From NCBI RefSeq assembly GCF_003259745.1, contig NZ_QLMC01000001.1, forward strand, positions 1,674,001 to 1,738,000: 64,000 bases of DNA, given 5' to 3'. Below the pieces are notes generated by a model. The model did no database searches, had not been told where the DNA came from, and worked only from the letters and a program-made list of their open reading frames with translations. A program made the position numbers and the translations under genes. Positions within the stretch are counted from its first letter, which is position 1; every line of letters begins with the position of its first letter. This document shows positions 8,079-16,466 of this stretch, piece after piece. The stretch is from Larkinella arboricola (lineage in GTDB: Bacteria; Bacteroidota; Bacteroidia; Cytophagales; Spirosomataceae).

Positions 8079-10538
8079 ATGACCTCCCTTCTTTCCTATA
8101 CGTATCGAATTGCCCTTTTCGCCGTTTTGCTGGCCGGACTTTCCGCATTTCGGGCCCCGGCTCCGACGGTATTTACCACCGATTACCTCCGGTTCAGTTT
8201 CGATCGGTCGGGCCATCTGTACAGCCTGATGGACAAGGCGACTGCCAGAGAGTATGTTCCGAAAGGCGAGTCGGCTCCGCTGCTTTCGCTGATGAAAGAT
8301 TCGGTGGCCATCAAACCGTCATCGATGGAGTACAGTGCCGGTAAAAAAAGAATCATTCTTCGCTATCCGGGCGGATATACGGCTACCGTTGCCGCCGAAA
8401 ACAAAGGAAGTTACCTGCGTTTTGAACTGCTTTCCCTTACTCCCCGCAACGACATCAAACTGGTTTTGTGGGGACCGTATCCGACTACCATCCGGGAGCA
8501 GATTGGTGAAACCGTGGGCGTGGTGCATGACGGCTCGTTTGGTATCGGCATTCAGGCGCTGAACATCAAAACGCTGGGCGGTTATCCGACCTACGAAAAC
8601 GATATCGACCCGGCCTATGATATTTTTCAAACCGGCAGTCTGGTGGACGTAGCCAGCGATCAGAAGGTGCTTTACCGGGGCCAGACCGCCAAACCCGCGT
8701 CTTTCGGGAGCGTGATTCAGGCCTACTGCCGCAACCGGTTCAGCGACCGGGTTATTGCCAACTGGGAACACCCGAAGTACGTGGCTCCGGCTTTTAAAGA
8801 TGGTGGGGTGATCGGTTCCAAGATTGCCTTGTGGGGGGCGCCCGAAGCGGAACTGCTGACCGTTATCGGGAAAATTGAACTGGCCGAGGGGTTACCGCAC
8901 CCGATGATCGACGGGGTTTGGGGCAAGCAAAATCCGGCGGCTTCGGCTTCCTATCTGATTATGGATTTTGGCGAGGAAAACGTTTCGCAAGCCATTGCGT
9001 TGACGCAAAAAGCCGGTTTACGGTATTTCTACCACGGCGGTCCGTTCGAAAACTGGGGGCATTTTCAGTTGAAAAAGCGGGAGTTTCCAAACAACTGGGC
9101 CAGTATGCGGGCCTGCGTCGAAAAAGCCGAAGCGGCTGGTCTGCGGGTGGGGCTTCACACCTTATCCAACTTTATCACCACCAATGACCCCTACGTAACG
9201 CCGGTGCCCGATCAGCGGCTGGCTAAAGTGGGCCGAAGCGTTCTGGCGGCCCCGGTGGATGAAAAGGCAACGCAACTGGTCATTCAATCGCCGGAGTTTT
9301 TCAACCAGATGAAGAACAACAACCTCAAAGCCGTGATGGTGGGTAAGGAAATTATCCGCTACCGGGCGGTGTCGGAAAGTGCGCCGTGGACCCTGCTGGA
9401 TTGCACCCGGGGAGCGTTTAAAACCAGTCCGCAACCACATCAGGCCGGGGATACGATCAGCAAACTGATGGACCACGGCTATCAGGTTTTTCTGGCCGAC
9501 TATGCGTTGCAAACCGAAATGGCGAGCACGCTGGCCAGGCTCTACAACGAAACCGGTCTGCGCCAGATTTCTTTCGACGGGCTGGAAGGCTGCTGGGCGA
9601 CGGGGCTGGGGCAGTACGGTCTGCAACTGTTTGTCAAAACCTGGTACGACCAGTTGAAACCGGAGCTGAAAGGCGCGGTAATTAACGATGCCAGTACGCC
9701 GGGCCATTATTTCTGGCACACCTTCACCCGCATGAACTGGGGCGAGCCCTGGTATGCGGGTTTTCGGGAAAGTCAGACGCAGTACCGCTTGAAAAATCAG
9801 GATTATTTCCGGCGAAATCTGATGCCGGGAATGCTGGGCTGGTTCAGCATCGGGCCCGGAACCAGTCTGGAAGATCTGGAGTGGATGCTGGCCCGGTCTG
9901 CGGGTTTCGACGCGGGTTTCGGACTGGCCACTTCGATTGACGCGCTTCAGAAACACGGTTTCAGCGAAACGCTTCTAACTACCATCAGGACCTGGGAAAC
10001 GGCCCGCCTGTCGGGTGCTTTTTCGGCTGAACAGAAGGTGCAGTTGCGCGACATCAACCGGGAGTTTCATCTGGAAAATACCGCTGAAGGAAGCTGGCTG
10101 CTGACACCCGTGCATCAGGCGTATCTGGTTCATGAACAGAAAGTCCGGCAGCCCGGCGAACCCGTTGCCTCCACGTTTGAATTCAACAATCCGAATGCCG
10201 AACAAGCCTTACGGTTTACGCTGCAACTGACTTCCGGCGAAAAGGGAGTTCGGTCTACGCTGGACAATCCGGTGATCGAGATCAACAGCCACCACCGCAT
10301 TGAGCTTCCGTTTACGCTCGAAGAAAGCCAGATTGTGCAGTGTGATGGGAAAGCCATCAACCTGCTGGATAAGCAGTGGCAGGTGCTCAAAACCGTTCCG
10401 CTGGCAGGCGGGCTTCCTAAACTTAATAACGGTCTGAACACGATCCGGCTGGACGGAAATTTTCAGGGCTCCAAAGCCACAACGGCGAAGATGGAAATCC
10501 GGTCGCTGGGCGAGCCGGTGGTTATAAAAAAACGTTAG
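8079..10538 (+). CDS. exported putative glycoside hydrolase-like protein
   Basis: A protein of 819 residues from the ATG at 8079, chosen because it yields a clean signal peptide (MTSLLSYTYRIALFAVLLAG, cleaved near AFRAPA); a TTG at 8007 in the same frame would add 24 non-signal-like residues. I do not recognise a named family with certainty. The first third looks like a beta-sandwich; the centre looks like a TIM barrel (LRYFYHGGPFENWGHF; GLRVGLHTLSNFITTNDPY; QISFDGLEGCWATGLGQYG), where the Asp of SFDGLEG is a plausible catalytic residue; the C-terminus is beta-rich. The position directly after susCD argues for a polysaccharide-degrading role. Polysaccharide lyase or esterase is not excluded. 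Confidence 0.6.
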   Translation: MTSLLSYTYRIALFAVLLAGLSAFRAPAPTVFTTDYLRFSFDRSGHLYSLMDKATAREYVPKGESAPLLSLMKDSVAIKPSSMEYSAGKKRIILRYPGGYTATVAAENKGSYLRFELLSLTPRNDIKLVLWGPYPTTIREQIGETVGVVHDGSFGIGIQALNIKTLGGYPTYENDIDPAYDIFQTGSLVDVASDQKVLYRGQTAKPASFGSVIQAYCRNRFSDRVIANWEHPKYVAPAFKDGGVIGSKIALWGAPEAELLTVIGKIELAEGLPHPMIDGVWGKQNPAASASYLIMDFGEENVSQAIALTQKAGLRYFYHGGPFENWGHFQLKKREFPNNWASMRACVEKAEAAGLRVGLHTLSNFITTNDPYVTPVPDQRLAKVGRSVLAAPVDEKATQLVIQSPEFFNQMKNNNLKAVMVGKEIIRYRAVSESAPWTLLDCTRGAFKTSPQPHQAGDTISKLMDHGYQVFLADYALQTEMASTLARLYNETGLRQISFDGLEGCWATGLGQYGLQLFVKTWYDQLKPELKGAVINDASTPGHYFWHTFTRMNWGEPWYAGFRESQTQYRLKNQDYFRRNLMPGMLGWFSIGPGTSLEDLEWMLARSAGFDAGFGLATSIDALQKHGFSETLLTTIRTWETARLSGAFSAEQKVQLRDINREFHLENTAEGSWLLTPVHQAYLVHEQKVRQPGEPVASTFEFNNPNAEQALRFTLQLTSGEKGVRSTLDNPVIEINSHHRIELPFTLEESQIVQCDGKAINLLDKQWQVLKTVPLAGGLPKLNNGLNTIRLDGNFQGSKATTAKMEIRSLGEPVVIKKR

Positions 10539-10564
10539 GAGAATCAATCTTCGGCCTTTTCAGA

Positions 10565-10601
10565 ACGAGCCGTTCGCCGGTTGGCGGATGGCTCGTTTTT
10601 T
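10565..10601 (+). terminator. intrinsic terminator after the first susCD locus
   Basis: The stem ACGAGCC...GGCTCGT, reinforced by an inner CGCC/GGCG pair, is followed by a run of T residues. It closes the sigma-FecR-SusC-SusD-hydrolase unit. The remaining bases up to 10798 show no convincing gene. Confidence 0.8.
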
Positions 10602-10798
10602 AATATCCCACAATTTGGGGGACGATTTCCAGACCGTTATCTTGCATCTTAGCTACAAACGGAACGTTGTCGGTGGCGACGCCGATTACTCGGATAAAAA
10701 CCAGAATATTTTTTATTTAACGGTGATTTTCAGCCGCCATACGTCAGCAGTCCTGCATTTCGTTTACTTTTAACTGGTAACTTTATTAACAAACAAAC

Positions 10799-12439
10799 TT
10801 GAACCGTCGAGATTTTCTTCAATGGACCGGCCTGGGCGCAGGGGCTTTCCTGTTTCCCAACAATACGGTTTTTGGTCGCTCAGTAGCACCGGAGGCTTTG
10901 CTGGAGCCCGGTGTGGATGTGGCCGTTAAAAAACGCCTGGCCGATGCGGCCCTGAATGCCGCTAAGGCCAAAGGGGCGAGTTATACCGATGTCCGGATTG
11001 GCCGGTATTTGCGGCAGTTCGTGGTTACGCGTGAAGACAAGGTGCAGAACATTGTCAATACCGAATCCTACGGGGTGGGTGTGCGGGTTATTGTGGATGG
11101 ATGCTGGGGGTTTGCCTCCGTGGTGGATGCCAAAAGCGAAGCCCAAACCGCTAAAGCCGCCGAAGAAGCCGTGGCCATTGCCAAAGCCAACGCCCGACTG
11201 ATGAAACAACCGGTGCAACTGGCTCCGCAAAAGGGATTTGGGGAGGTAAGCTGGAAAGCGCCGATCAAAAAAAACGCCTTTGAAGTGCCCATTAAGGAAA
11301 AGGTGGATTTGCTGTTGTCGGTCAACGACGCGGCCATGAAAAACGGGGCTAACTACGTTAATTCGGTCCTGTTCATGGTTAACGAACAGAAGTATTTTGC
11401 TTCGACGGATGGCTCCTACATCGATCAGGATGTTCACCGCATCTGGCCCACCTTTACCGTCACGGCCATTGATCCGAAAAGCGGTAAGTTTGAAACCCGG
11501 GGCGAACTGAGTGCGCCGATGGGCATGGGCTACGACTACCTGCAAGTCAACCCAAATGATAAAATAACCGGCATTACTACCCGTTACAACAAGGGGTACG
11601 ACATGCTGGAAGACGTGACAGCAGCGGCCCGACAAGCCAAAGAAAAGCTCACCGCCAAGTCCGTAGAAGCCGGGAAATACGACCTCATTCTGGACCCGTC
11701 GCACCTCTGGCTGACGATTCACGAATCCGTCGGGCACCCGCTGGAACTGGACCGGGTATTGGGCTACGAAGCCAACTTTGCCGGAACGTCTTTTGCCACG
11801 CTGGATAAGTGGAAATCGAAAAACTTCAATTATGGCAGCAAGGAAGTTAATCTTTTTGCGGATAAAACGCAGGAAGGTTCGCTGGGCGCTGTAGGTTGGG
11901 ATGATGAAGGCGTGAAAACCAAGCAGTGGGATCTGGTCAAAGACGGTACGCTGGTGAACTATCAGGCCATTCGTGATCAGGCGCACATTATCGGCGAAAA
12001 CGAATCGCAGGGTTGCTGCTACGCCGATAGTTGGGGTTCGGTGCAGTTTCAGCGGATGGCCAACGTCTCGCTGGCGCCGGGCAAAACACCGCTGTCGGTG
12101 GAAAACATGATCAAGGATGTCAAGAAAGGCATTTACATCATCGGCGACGGCTCGTTCTCAATCGATCAGCAGCGCTACAACTTCCAGTTCGGCGGACAGT
12201 TGTTCTACGAAATCAAGGATGGTAAGATTGCGGGTATGCTGAAAGACGTTGCTTATCAGTCCAATACGCAGGAGTTCTGGAATTCGTGCGTTCAGATTTG
12301 CGACGAGAAGGATTACCGGCTGGGTGGTTCGTTCTTCGACGGCAAAGGCCAGCCGATGCAGGTCAGCGCTGTATCCCACGGTAGTTCGACTACGCGTTTC
12401 AATGGGGTTAACGTCATCAACACCGCACGTAAGATTTAA
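10799..12439 (+). CDS. tldD: TldD-like metallopeptidase subunit, Tat-type signal
   Basis: A 546-residue TldD-family protein, the catalytic zinc subunit of the TldD/TldE peptidase. The metal motif HESVGH (HExxxH) is at residues 308-313, and the LDRVLGYEANFAGTSFA region follows. It starts at a TTG (no in-frame ATG gives the same N-terminus), beginning MNRRDFLQWTGLGAGAFLF, a twin-arginine-like leader, so this copy may be exported rather than cytoplasmic as in Escherichia coli (inference). The tldE partner follows after 11 bases. Both genes probably form one transcript. Confidence 0.92.
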   Translation: MNRRDFLQWTGLGAGAFLFPNNTVFGRSVAPEALLEPGVDVAVKKRLADAALNAAKAKGASYTDVRIGRYLRQFVVTREDKVQNIVNTESYGVGVRVIVDGCWGFASVVDAKSEAQTAKAAEEAVAIAKANARLMKQPVQLAPQKGFGEVSWKAPIKKNAFEVPIKEKVDLLLSVNDAAMKNGANYVNSVLFMVNEQKYFASTDGSYIDQDVHRIWPTFTVTAIDPKSGKFETRGELSAPMGMGYDYLQVNPNDKITGITTRYNKGYDMLEDVTAAARQAKEKLTAKSVEAGKYDLILDPSHLWLTIHESVGHPLELDRVLGYEANFAGTSFATLDKWKSKNFNYGSKEVNLFADKTQEGSLGAVGWDDEGVKTKQWDLVKDGTLVNYQAIRDQAHIIGENESQGCCYADSWGSVQFQRMANVSLAPGKTPLSVENMIKDVKKGIYIIGDGSFSIDQQRYNFQFGGQLFYEIKDGKIAGMLKDVAYQSNTQEFWNSCVQICDEKDYRLGGSFFDGKGQPMQVSAVSHGSSTTRFNGVNVINTARKI

Positions 12440-12450
12440 AGCGAATCCAA

Positions 12451-13788
12451 ATGGCAGTTATATTAACCGAAGCCGAAGCGAAGGCTTTGCTTCAGAAGGT
12501 ACTAAGTTATTCGAAAGCCGACGAGTGCGAGGTCAATCTGTCGGGCGAGGAGCGGGGTAACATCCGTTACGCCCGGAACGAAGTCTCGACGAGTGGCGCA
12601 ACGATTAACCAGAATTTGCAGGTTCAGTCGTCGTTTGGCAAGAAAGTGGGCGTTGCCACCATAGACGAGTTTGACGATGCCTCACTGGAAAAAGTGGTGC
12701 GCCGGGCCGAAGAACTGGCCCAGTTAGCGCCCGAAAATCCGGAGCACATGGGTGTGCTGGGGCCGCAGCAATACCTGAAAACAAACGGTTATTTTGAGTC
12801 AACGGCCAAGATTACACCCGCCATCCGGGCCGAAGCCGTGGCCAAAAGTCTGGAGACATCGGGCAACCAGAAGCTGGCAGCCGCCGGTTTTCTGGACGAT
12901 TATCGGGGCTATTCGGCCATGATGAACTCCAAAGGCTTGTTTGCGTATTACCCGAGTACGAACGTGAATTTTTCGCTGACGGTCCGTACCGAAGACGGGA
13001 CGGGGTCGGGCTACGTGACGCGTGGCTACAGTGATTTTGCGAAACTGGATACCGCAGCGGCCAGCAAAATCGCTGTTCAGAAATGCCTCGGTTCGGTGGG
13101 GGCGAAGGCGCTGGAGCCGGGAAAATATACCGTTATTCTGGAGCCGACGGCAGCCGCCGTTTTGCTCGAAAATCTCTTTTTCAACCTGGACGCCCGCAGC
13201 GCCGACGAAGGCCGTTCGTTCCTGAGCAAACCCGGTGGCAAAACCAAACTGGGTGAAAAGATTGTGGACGAGCGCGTCACGATTTATTCCGACCCGACGC
13301 ACCCCGAATTACCGGCTTCCCCCTGGTCGGGCGACGGTCGGGCGCAGGAAAAAGTTAACTGGATTGAAAAAGGCGTGGTGAAAAATATGGCGTATTCACG
13401 GTATTGGGCGCAGAAAAAGGGCGTCAAAGCCGTGCCGTATCCCAACAACGTCATTATGGCAGGCGGAACAGCCTCGCTGGCCGATATGATCAAAAATACA
13501 CAACGGGGTATTCTGGTGACCAAACTCTGGTACATCCGTTCCGTTGATCCGCAAACGCTGCTGCTGACGGGCCTGACCCGCGACGGGACGTTTTACATCG
13601 AAAACGGTAAAATCAAGCACCCGGTCAAGAACTTCCGGTTCAACGAAAGCCCGGTCATCATGCTCAACAACCTCGAAGCGCTGGGCAAACCGGAGCGCGT
13701 GGTCAGCACCGAATCGGATTCCAATTACCTGATTCCGCCAATGAAAATCCGGGAATTTACGTTTAGTAGTCTTTCAGACGCGGTTTAA
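12451..13788 (+). CDS. tldE: TldE/PmbA-family peptidase subunit
   Basis: A 445-residue partner of the TldD encoded upstream. It has the conserved PmbA/TldE fold from end to end (VNLSGEERGNIRYARNEVS near the N-terminus; LEPGKYTVILEPTAAAVLL in the middle; GILVTKLWYIRSVDPQTLL and RFNESPVIMLNNLEALG near the C-terminus) and lacks the HExxxH motif, as expected for TldE. In known pairs TldE shapes the channel that feeds unfolded peptide to TldD. No signal peptide is visible although its partner seems to have one, so the compartment is uncertain. It is a paralogue of the fragment at 1-804. Confidence 0.93.
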   Translation: MAVILTEAEAKALLQKVLSYSKADECEVNLSGEERGNIRYARNEVSTSGATINQNLQVQSSFGKKVGVATIDEFDDASLEKVVRRAEELAQLAPENPEHMGVLGPQQYLKTNGYFESTAKITPAIRAEAVAKSLETSGNQKLAAAGFLDDYRGYSAMMNSKGLFAYYPSTNVNFSLTVRTEDGTGSGYVTRGYSDFAKLDTAAASKIAVQKCLGSVGAKALEPGKYTVILEPTAAAVLLENLFFNLDARSADEGRSFLSKPGGKTKLGEKIVDERVTIYSDPTHPELPASPWSGDGRAQEKVNWIEKGVVKNMAYSRYWAQKKGVKAVPYPNNVIMAGGTASLADMIKNTQRGILVTKLWYIRSVDPQTLLLTGLTRDGTFYIENGKIKHPVKNFRFNESPVIMLNNLEALGKPERVVSTESDSNYLIPPMKIREFTFSSLSDAV

Positions 13789-13796
13789 ATTTGCTA

Positions 13797-13879
13797 TTAC
13801 ACAGGGTTAATCAGAGAACATCAGAGGTTATCGGGGCTTTCTCTGGTTACTCTGATATTCTCTGATTAGCTCTGTGTAA
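13797..13879. repeat. intergenic imperfect palindrome, CTCTG-word type
   Basis: Arms 13797-13826 and 13850-13879 are reverse complements over 30 bases with three differences, of which two would be G-U pairs in the plus-strand RNA. Each arm repeats a short word (TCAGAG twice on the left, CTCTGAT twice on the right). It begins 8 bases after the tldE stop and ends 26 bases before the DUF4159 start. It may act as a terminator or RNA stabiliser. Confidence 0.8.
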
Positions 13880-13905
13880 CAACTTATTAACTTCATCAAC
13901 TCATT

Positions 13906-14523
13906 TTGAAGCCGTTCTTTTTCACGCGCATCCAGTATACCTCCGGCGATTGGGATACCGACCAGCGAATGCCCTCCAACCTGCTGCATTCTCTGGTTCA
14001 GTACACCACCATACCGGTTGATGAGAAAGAACGGATTGTACAACTGACCAGCAACGAAATCTTTAAAAGCCCGTTCTGTTACCTGAGTGGGCATAAGCTG
14101 GTCGAATTCTCGGCGCAGGAACGGGAGCATTTCAGGCGGTATGTGCAAAACGGCGGTTTTGTGTTCGTTGACGATTGCAACCACGACATCGACGGCCTGT
14201 TTGCCAAATCGTTTGAGCAGGAAATGGCCCGCACGTTCGGGGCGAAGGCGTTGCAGAAAATTCCAAATACGCACCCGATTTACCGAAGTTTTTTTCAATT
14301 TAACGAAGGGCCGCCCACCACGACGTTTGAACTGAACGGCTGGGGCGACGACTTGGTGCACGATTACCTCAAAGCCATCTCAATCAACGGACGCATCGGC
14401 GTTCTCTACAGCAACAAGGATTACGGTTGTGAATGGGATTATGACTTTCGCAACAAACGCTTTCTGGCCGAAGATAACACCAAATTTGGGGTCAATATTG
14501 TTACCTACGCATTAACCGCATAG
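13906..14523 (+). CDS. DUF4159 domain protein
   Basis: A 205-residue protein of the DUF4159 family (RIQYTSGDWDTDQRMPSNLL near the N-terminus, then FRRYVQNGGFVFVDDCNHD and a C-terminal GVLYSNKDYGCEWDYD). These domains resemble the ThuA/GATase-like part of Bacteroidota vWA-operon proteins and usually sit beside MoxR/DUF58 genes, as here. Function is unknown. The start is a TTG; the only upstream in-frame alternative before a stop is ATT. No signal peptide is visible. The stop is 3 bases from the moxR-like start, so the genes are probably cotranscribed. Confidence 0.85.
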   Translation: MKPFFFTRIQYTSGDWDTDQRMPSNLLHSLVQYTTIPVDEKERIVQLTSNEIFKSPFCYLSGHKLVEFSAQEREHFRRYVQNGGFVFVDDCNHDIDGLFAKSFEQEMARTFGAKALQKIPNTHPIYRSFFQFNEGPPTTTFELNGWGDDLVHDYLKAISINGRIGVLYSNKDYGCEWDYDFRNKRFLAEDNTKFGVNIVTYALTA

Positions 14524-14526
14524 CTA

Positions 14527-15501
14527 TTGGAAACCAAGGAACTGACGCATTATAAAACACTCGTTGCCAAGCTTCCGCACCTAAAAAAAGAGATCGGGAA
14601 AGTGATTGTCGGTCAGCAGGAGGCTATTGATGAAATCCTGATTGCCCTGCTGGCGGGCGGCCACTGTCTGCTGGAAGGAGTGCCGGGGCTGGCGAAGACG
14701 CTGATGGTGAAGACGATGGCGGATGCGCTGGAGATGAATTTCAAGCGCATCCAGTTTACGCCGGACCTCATGCCGGGCGATATTGTTGGCACGGAAATTC
14801 TGGAAGAAGACCACGAAACCGGCAGGAAATTCTTTAAATTCAACCGCGGGCCTATCTTTGCCAACGTGGTGCTGGCCGATGAAATCAACCGGACACCCCC
14901 CAAAACCCAGGCGGCTTTGCTGGAAGCCATGCAGGAATACAAGGTCACCTACGCCGGTACCGACTACGAACTGCCCCGACCCTTTCTGATCATTGCCACC
15001 CAAAACCCCATTGAACAGGCCGGAACCTATCCGCTGCCCGAAGCCCAGCTTGACCGGTTTTTGCTCTACATTAAACTGAGTTACCCGTCCGAACAGGAAG
15101 AACTGAACGTCCTGAAAAGCACCACCGGAACTGCGCGCCCGACGCTGCAAACCGTATTGACCGATCAGGAAATTATGGATTTGCAGAACCTGACGCGGCA
15201 GGTCCACATCAGCGACGACCTGATTGGCTACATCAACAAGCTCGTGCGGGCGACGCGCCCCGAAAGCAGTTCGTCGGCCTTCGTCAAACAGTGGTGCGAC
15301 TGGGGCGCGGGGCCACGGGCCGGGCAGGCACTGGTGCTGTGTTCGAAAGCGCGGGCGGTGTTGCACGAACGGTTTTCGGTGATTCCGGAGGATATCCAGA
15401 CGCTGGCTTATCCGATTTTGCGCCACCGGATTGCCCTGAATTTCCGCGCCGAAGCCGAAAATGTGACCACGGATCAGGTGATAAAAGAATTAGTAAAGTA
15501 G
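14527..15501 (+). CDS. MoxR-family AAA+ ATPase
   Basis: A 324-residue MoxR ATPase with Walker A GVPGLAKT at residues 51-58, Walker B LADEINR at 116-122, sensor 1 in the IATQNPIEQAGTYPLPEAQ segment and the arginine-containing DRFLLY region. MoxR proteins act as chaperones that insert or activate metal-binding vWA partners; here the DUF58 protein encoded next is the obvious partner. It starts with TTG 3 bases after the DUF4159 stop. There is no ATG before the Walker A motif, so TTG is the only reasonable start. Confidence 0.95.
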   Translation: METKELTHYKTLVAKLPHLKKEIGKVIVGQQEAIDEILIALLAGGHCLLEGVPGLAKTLMVKTMADALEMNFKRIQFTPDLMPGDIVGTEILEEDHETGRKFFKFNRGPIFANVVLADEINRTPPKTQAALLEAMQEYKVTYAGTDYELPRPFLIIATQNPIEQAGTYPLPEAQLDRFLLYIKLSYPSEQEELNVLKSTTGTARPTLQTVLTDQEIMDLQNLTRQVHISDDLIGYINKLVRATRPESSSSAFVKQWCDWGAGPRAGQALVLCSKARAVLHERFSVIPEDIQTLAYPILRHRIALNFRAEAENVTTDQVIKELVK

Positions 15502-15506
15502 AGTTG

Positions 15507-15587
15507 TTTCGCAGAGTCAAGCAGAGGACGTTGGAGTTACGCAGAGGCTCCGCTAAACTCTTTTAAACTCTGCTTAACTCCGCGAAA
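15507..15587. repeat. intergenic imperfect palindrome, CTCTGC-word type
   Basis: Outer arms 15507-15526 and 15568-15587 match as reverse complements in 18 of 20 positions, and both mismatches would be G-U pairs in the minus-strand RNA. The interior holds further copies of the words GCAGAG and GAGTTA. It separates the MoxR-like gene from the DUF58 gene inside what looks like one operon. Confidence 0.78.
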
Positions 15588-15602
15588 TAACCCTTTCAAA
15601 CC

Positions 15603-16466
15603 ATGCAACTGACCACGGACCTGATCAAGCTCAACAACCTGCAACTGGCCGGGAAACTGGTTAGTGATGAGTTGCTGCTTGGTATTCACGCCAGCAAACG
15701 CTCCGGTTCGGGGACGGAGTTTGAGCAATACCGCCATTACCAGCCCGGCGACGACCCGAAACGCATTGACTGGAAACTGTTTGCCCGGACCGATAAACAC
15801 CTGGTGCGCGAATCGGCCACGGAAAGTAACCTGCAAATCCGGTTTTTGCTGGATTTGTCGGGGTCCATGAATTACAGTGAAAATGGGGTGAGCCGACTCA
15901 ATTATGCTAAAATTCTGCTGGCGTCGCTGGCTTATCTGGGCTACCGTCAGAACGATCAGATGAGTTTATACGCCCTGCAAAACGGCACTTTGCAAACGCT
16001 GGTTCCGGCGGGGAAGCAGGCTTTTCAACGCATTTTATTTTCCCTGCAAAAAGCCGAAGCCGCCGGACAATGGCTGCCCAATCAGGCGCGTTTTCCGGAG
16101 TTTCAGCAAAAACAAAAGGAGCTTCTTGTGCTGGTTTCTGATCTGCTTCAGGTAAATAACGAGTGGCTGGAATTGATTAAAACCGTGGCAAGTCTGCGTC
16201 GGGAGGTTGTGATTTTTCAACTGCTGGGCGATCAGGAAACGGATTTTAAATTGAGCGGTTTTTACCGGTTTAAGGACCTTGAAACGGGCCGGGAAGTGGA
16301 GGTGCAGGCCGAAACTGTTCAGGAGCGTTTTCGACAATCGGTTTTGACGTATTTAGAAAAGTTGGAGGAAGAACTACGGCTTCCGCACGTTCATTTGATT
16401 CGCATAAAGCTGAGCGAATCCATTGCCGGAGCGTTGAAAGATTTTCTGTCAAGAAGGAGAGTTTAA
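15603..16466 (+). CDS. DUF58 domain (vWA-like) protein
   Basis: A 287-residue DUF58 protein. The family signature GTEFEQYRHYQPGDDPKRID lies at about residues 37-56, and a MIDAS-type motif follows (LLDLSGSM, DxSxS), so a divalent metal site is intact. Members are thought to be client partners of MoxR ATPases. No membrane segment is evident. The stop overlaps the next start by one base (TAATG), indicating translational coupling with the BatA-like gene. Confidence 0.93.
   Translation: MQLTTDLIKLNNLQLAGKLVSDELLLGIHASKRSGSGTEFEQYRHYQPGDDPKRIDWKLFARTDKHLVRESATESNLQIRFLLDLSGSMNYSENGVSRLNYAKILLASLAYLGYRQNDQMSLYALQNGTLQTLVPAGKQAFQRILFSLQKAEAAGQWLPNQARFPEFQQKQKELLVLVSDLLQVNNEWLELIKTVASLRREVVIFQLLGDQETDFKLSGFYRFKDLETGREVEVQAETVQERFRQSVLTYLEKLEEELRLPHVHLIRIKLSESIAGALKDFLSRRRV

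Noticed and set aside
9162-9956. Open frame of 264 codons on the minus strand
   Set aside because: Antisense to the exported hydrolase-like gene with intact signal peptide; no independent support.
10880-11986. Open frame of 368 codons on the minus strand
   Set aside because: It lies fully antisense to tldD, which has clear motifs including HESVGH; the antisense product shows no recognisable domain and is a by-product of codon bias.
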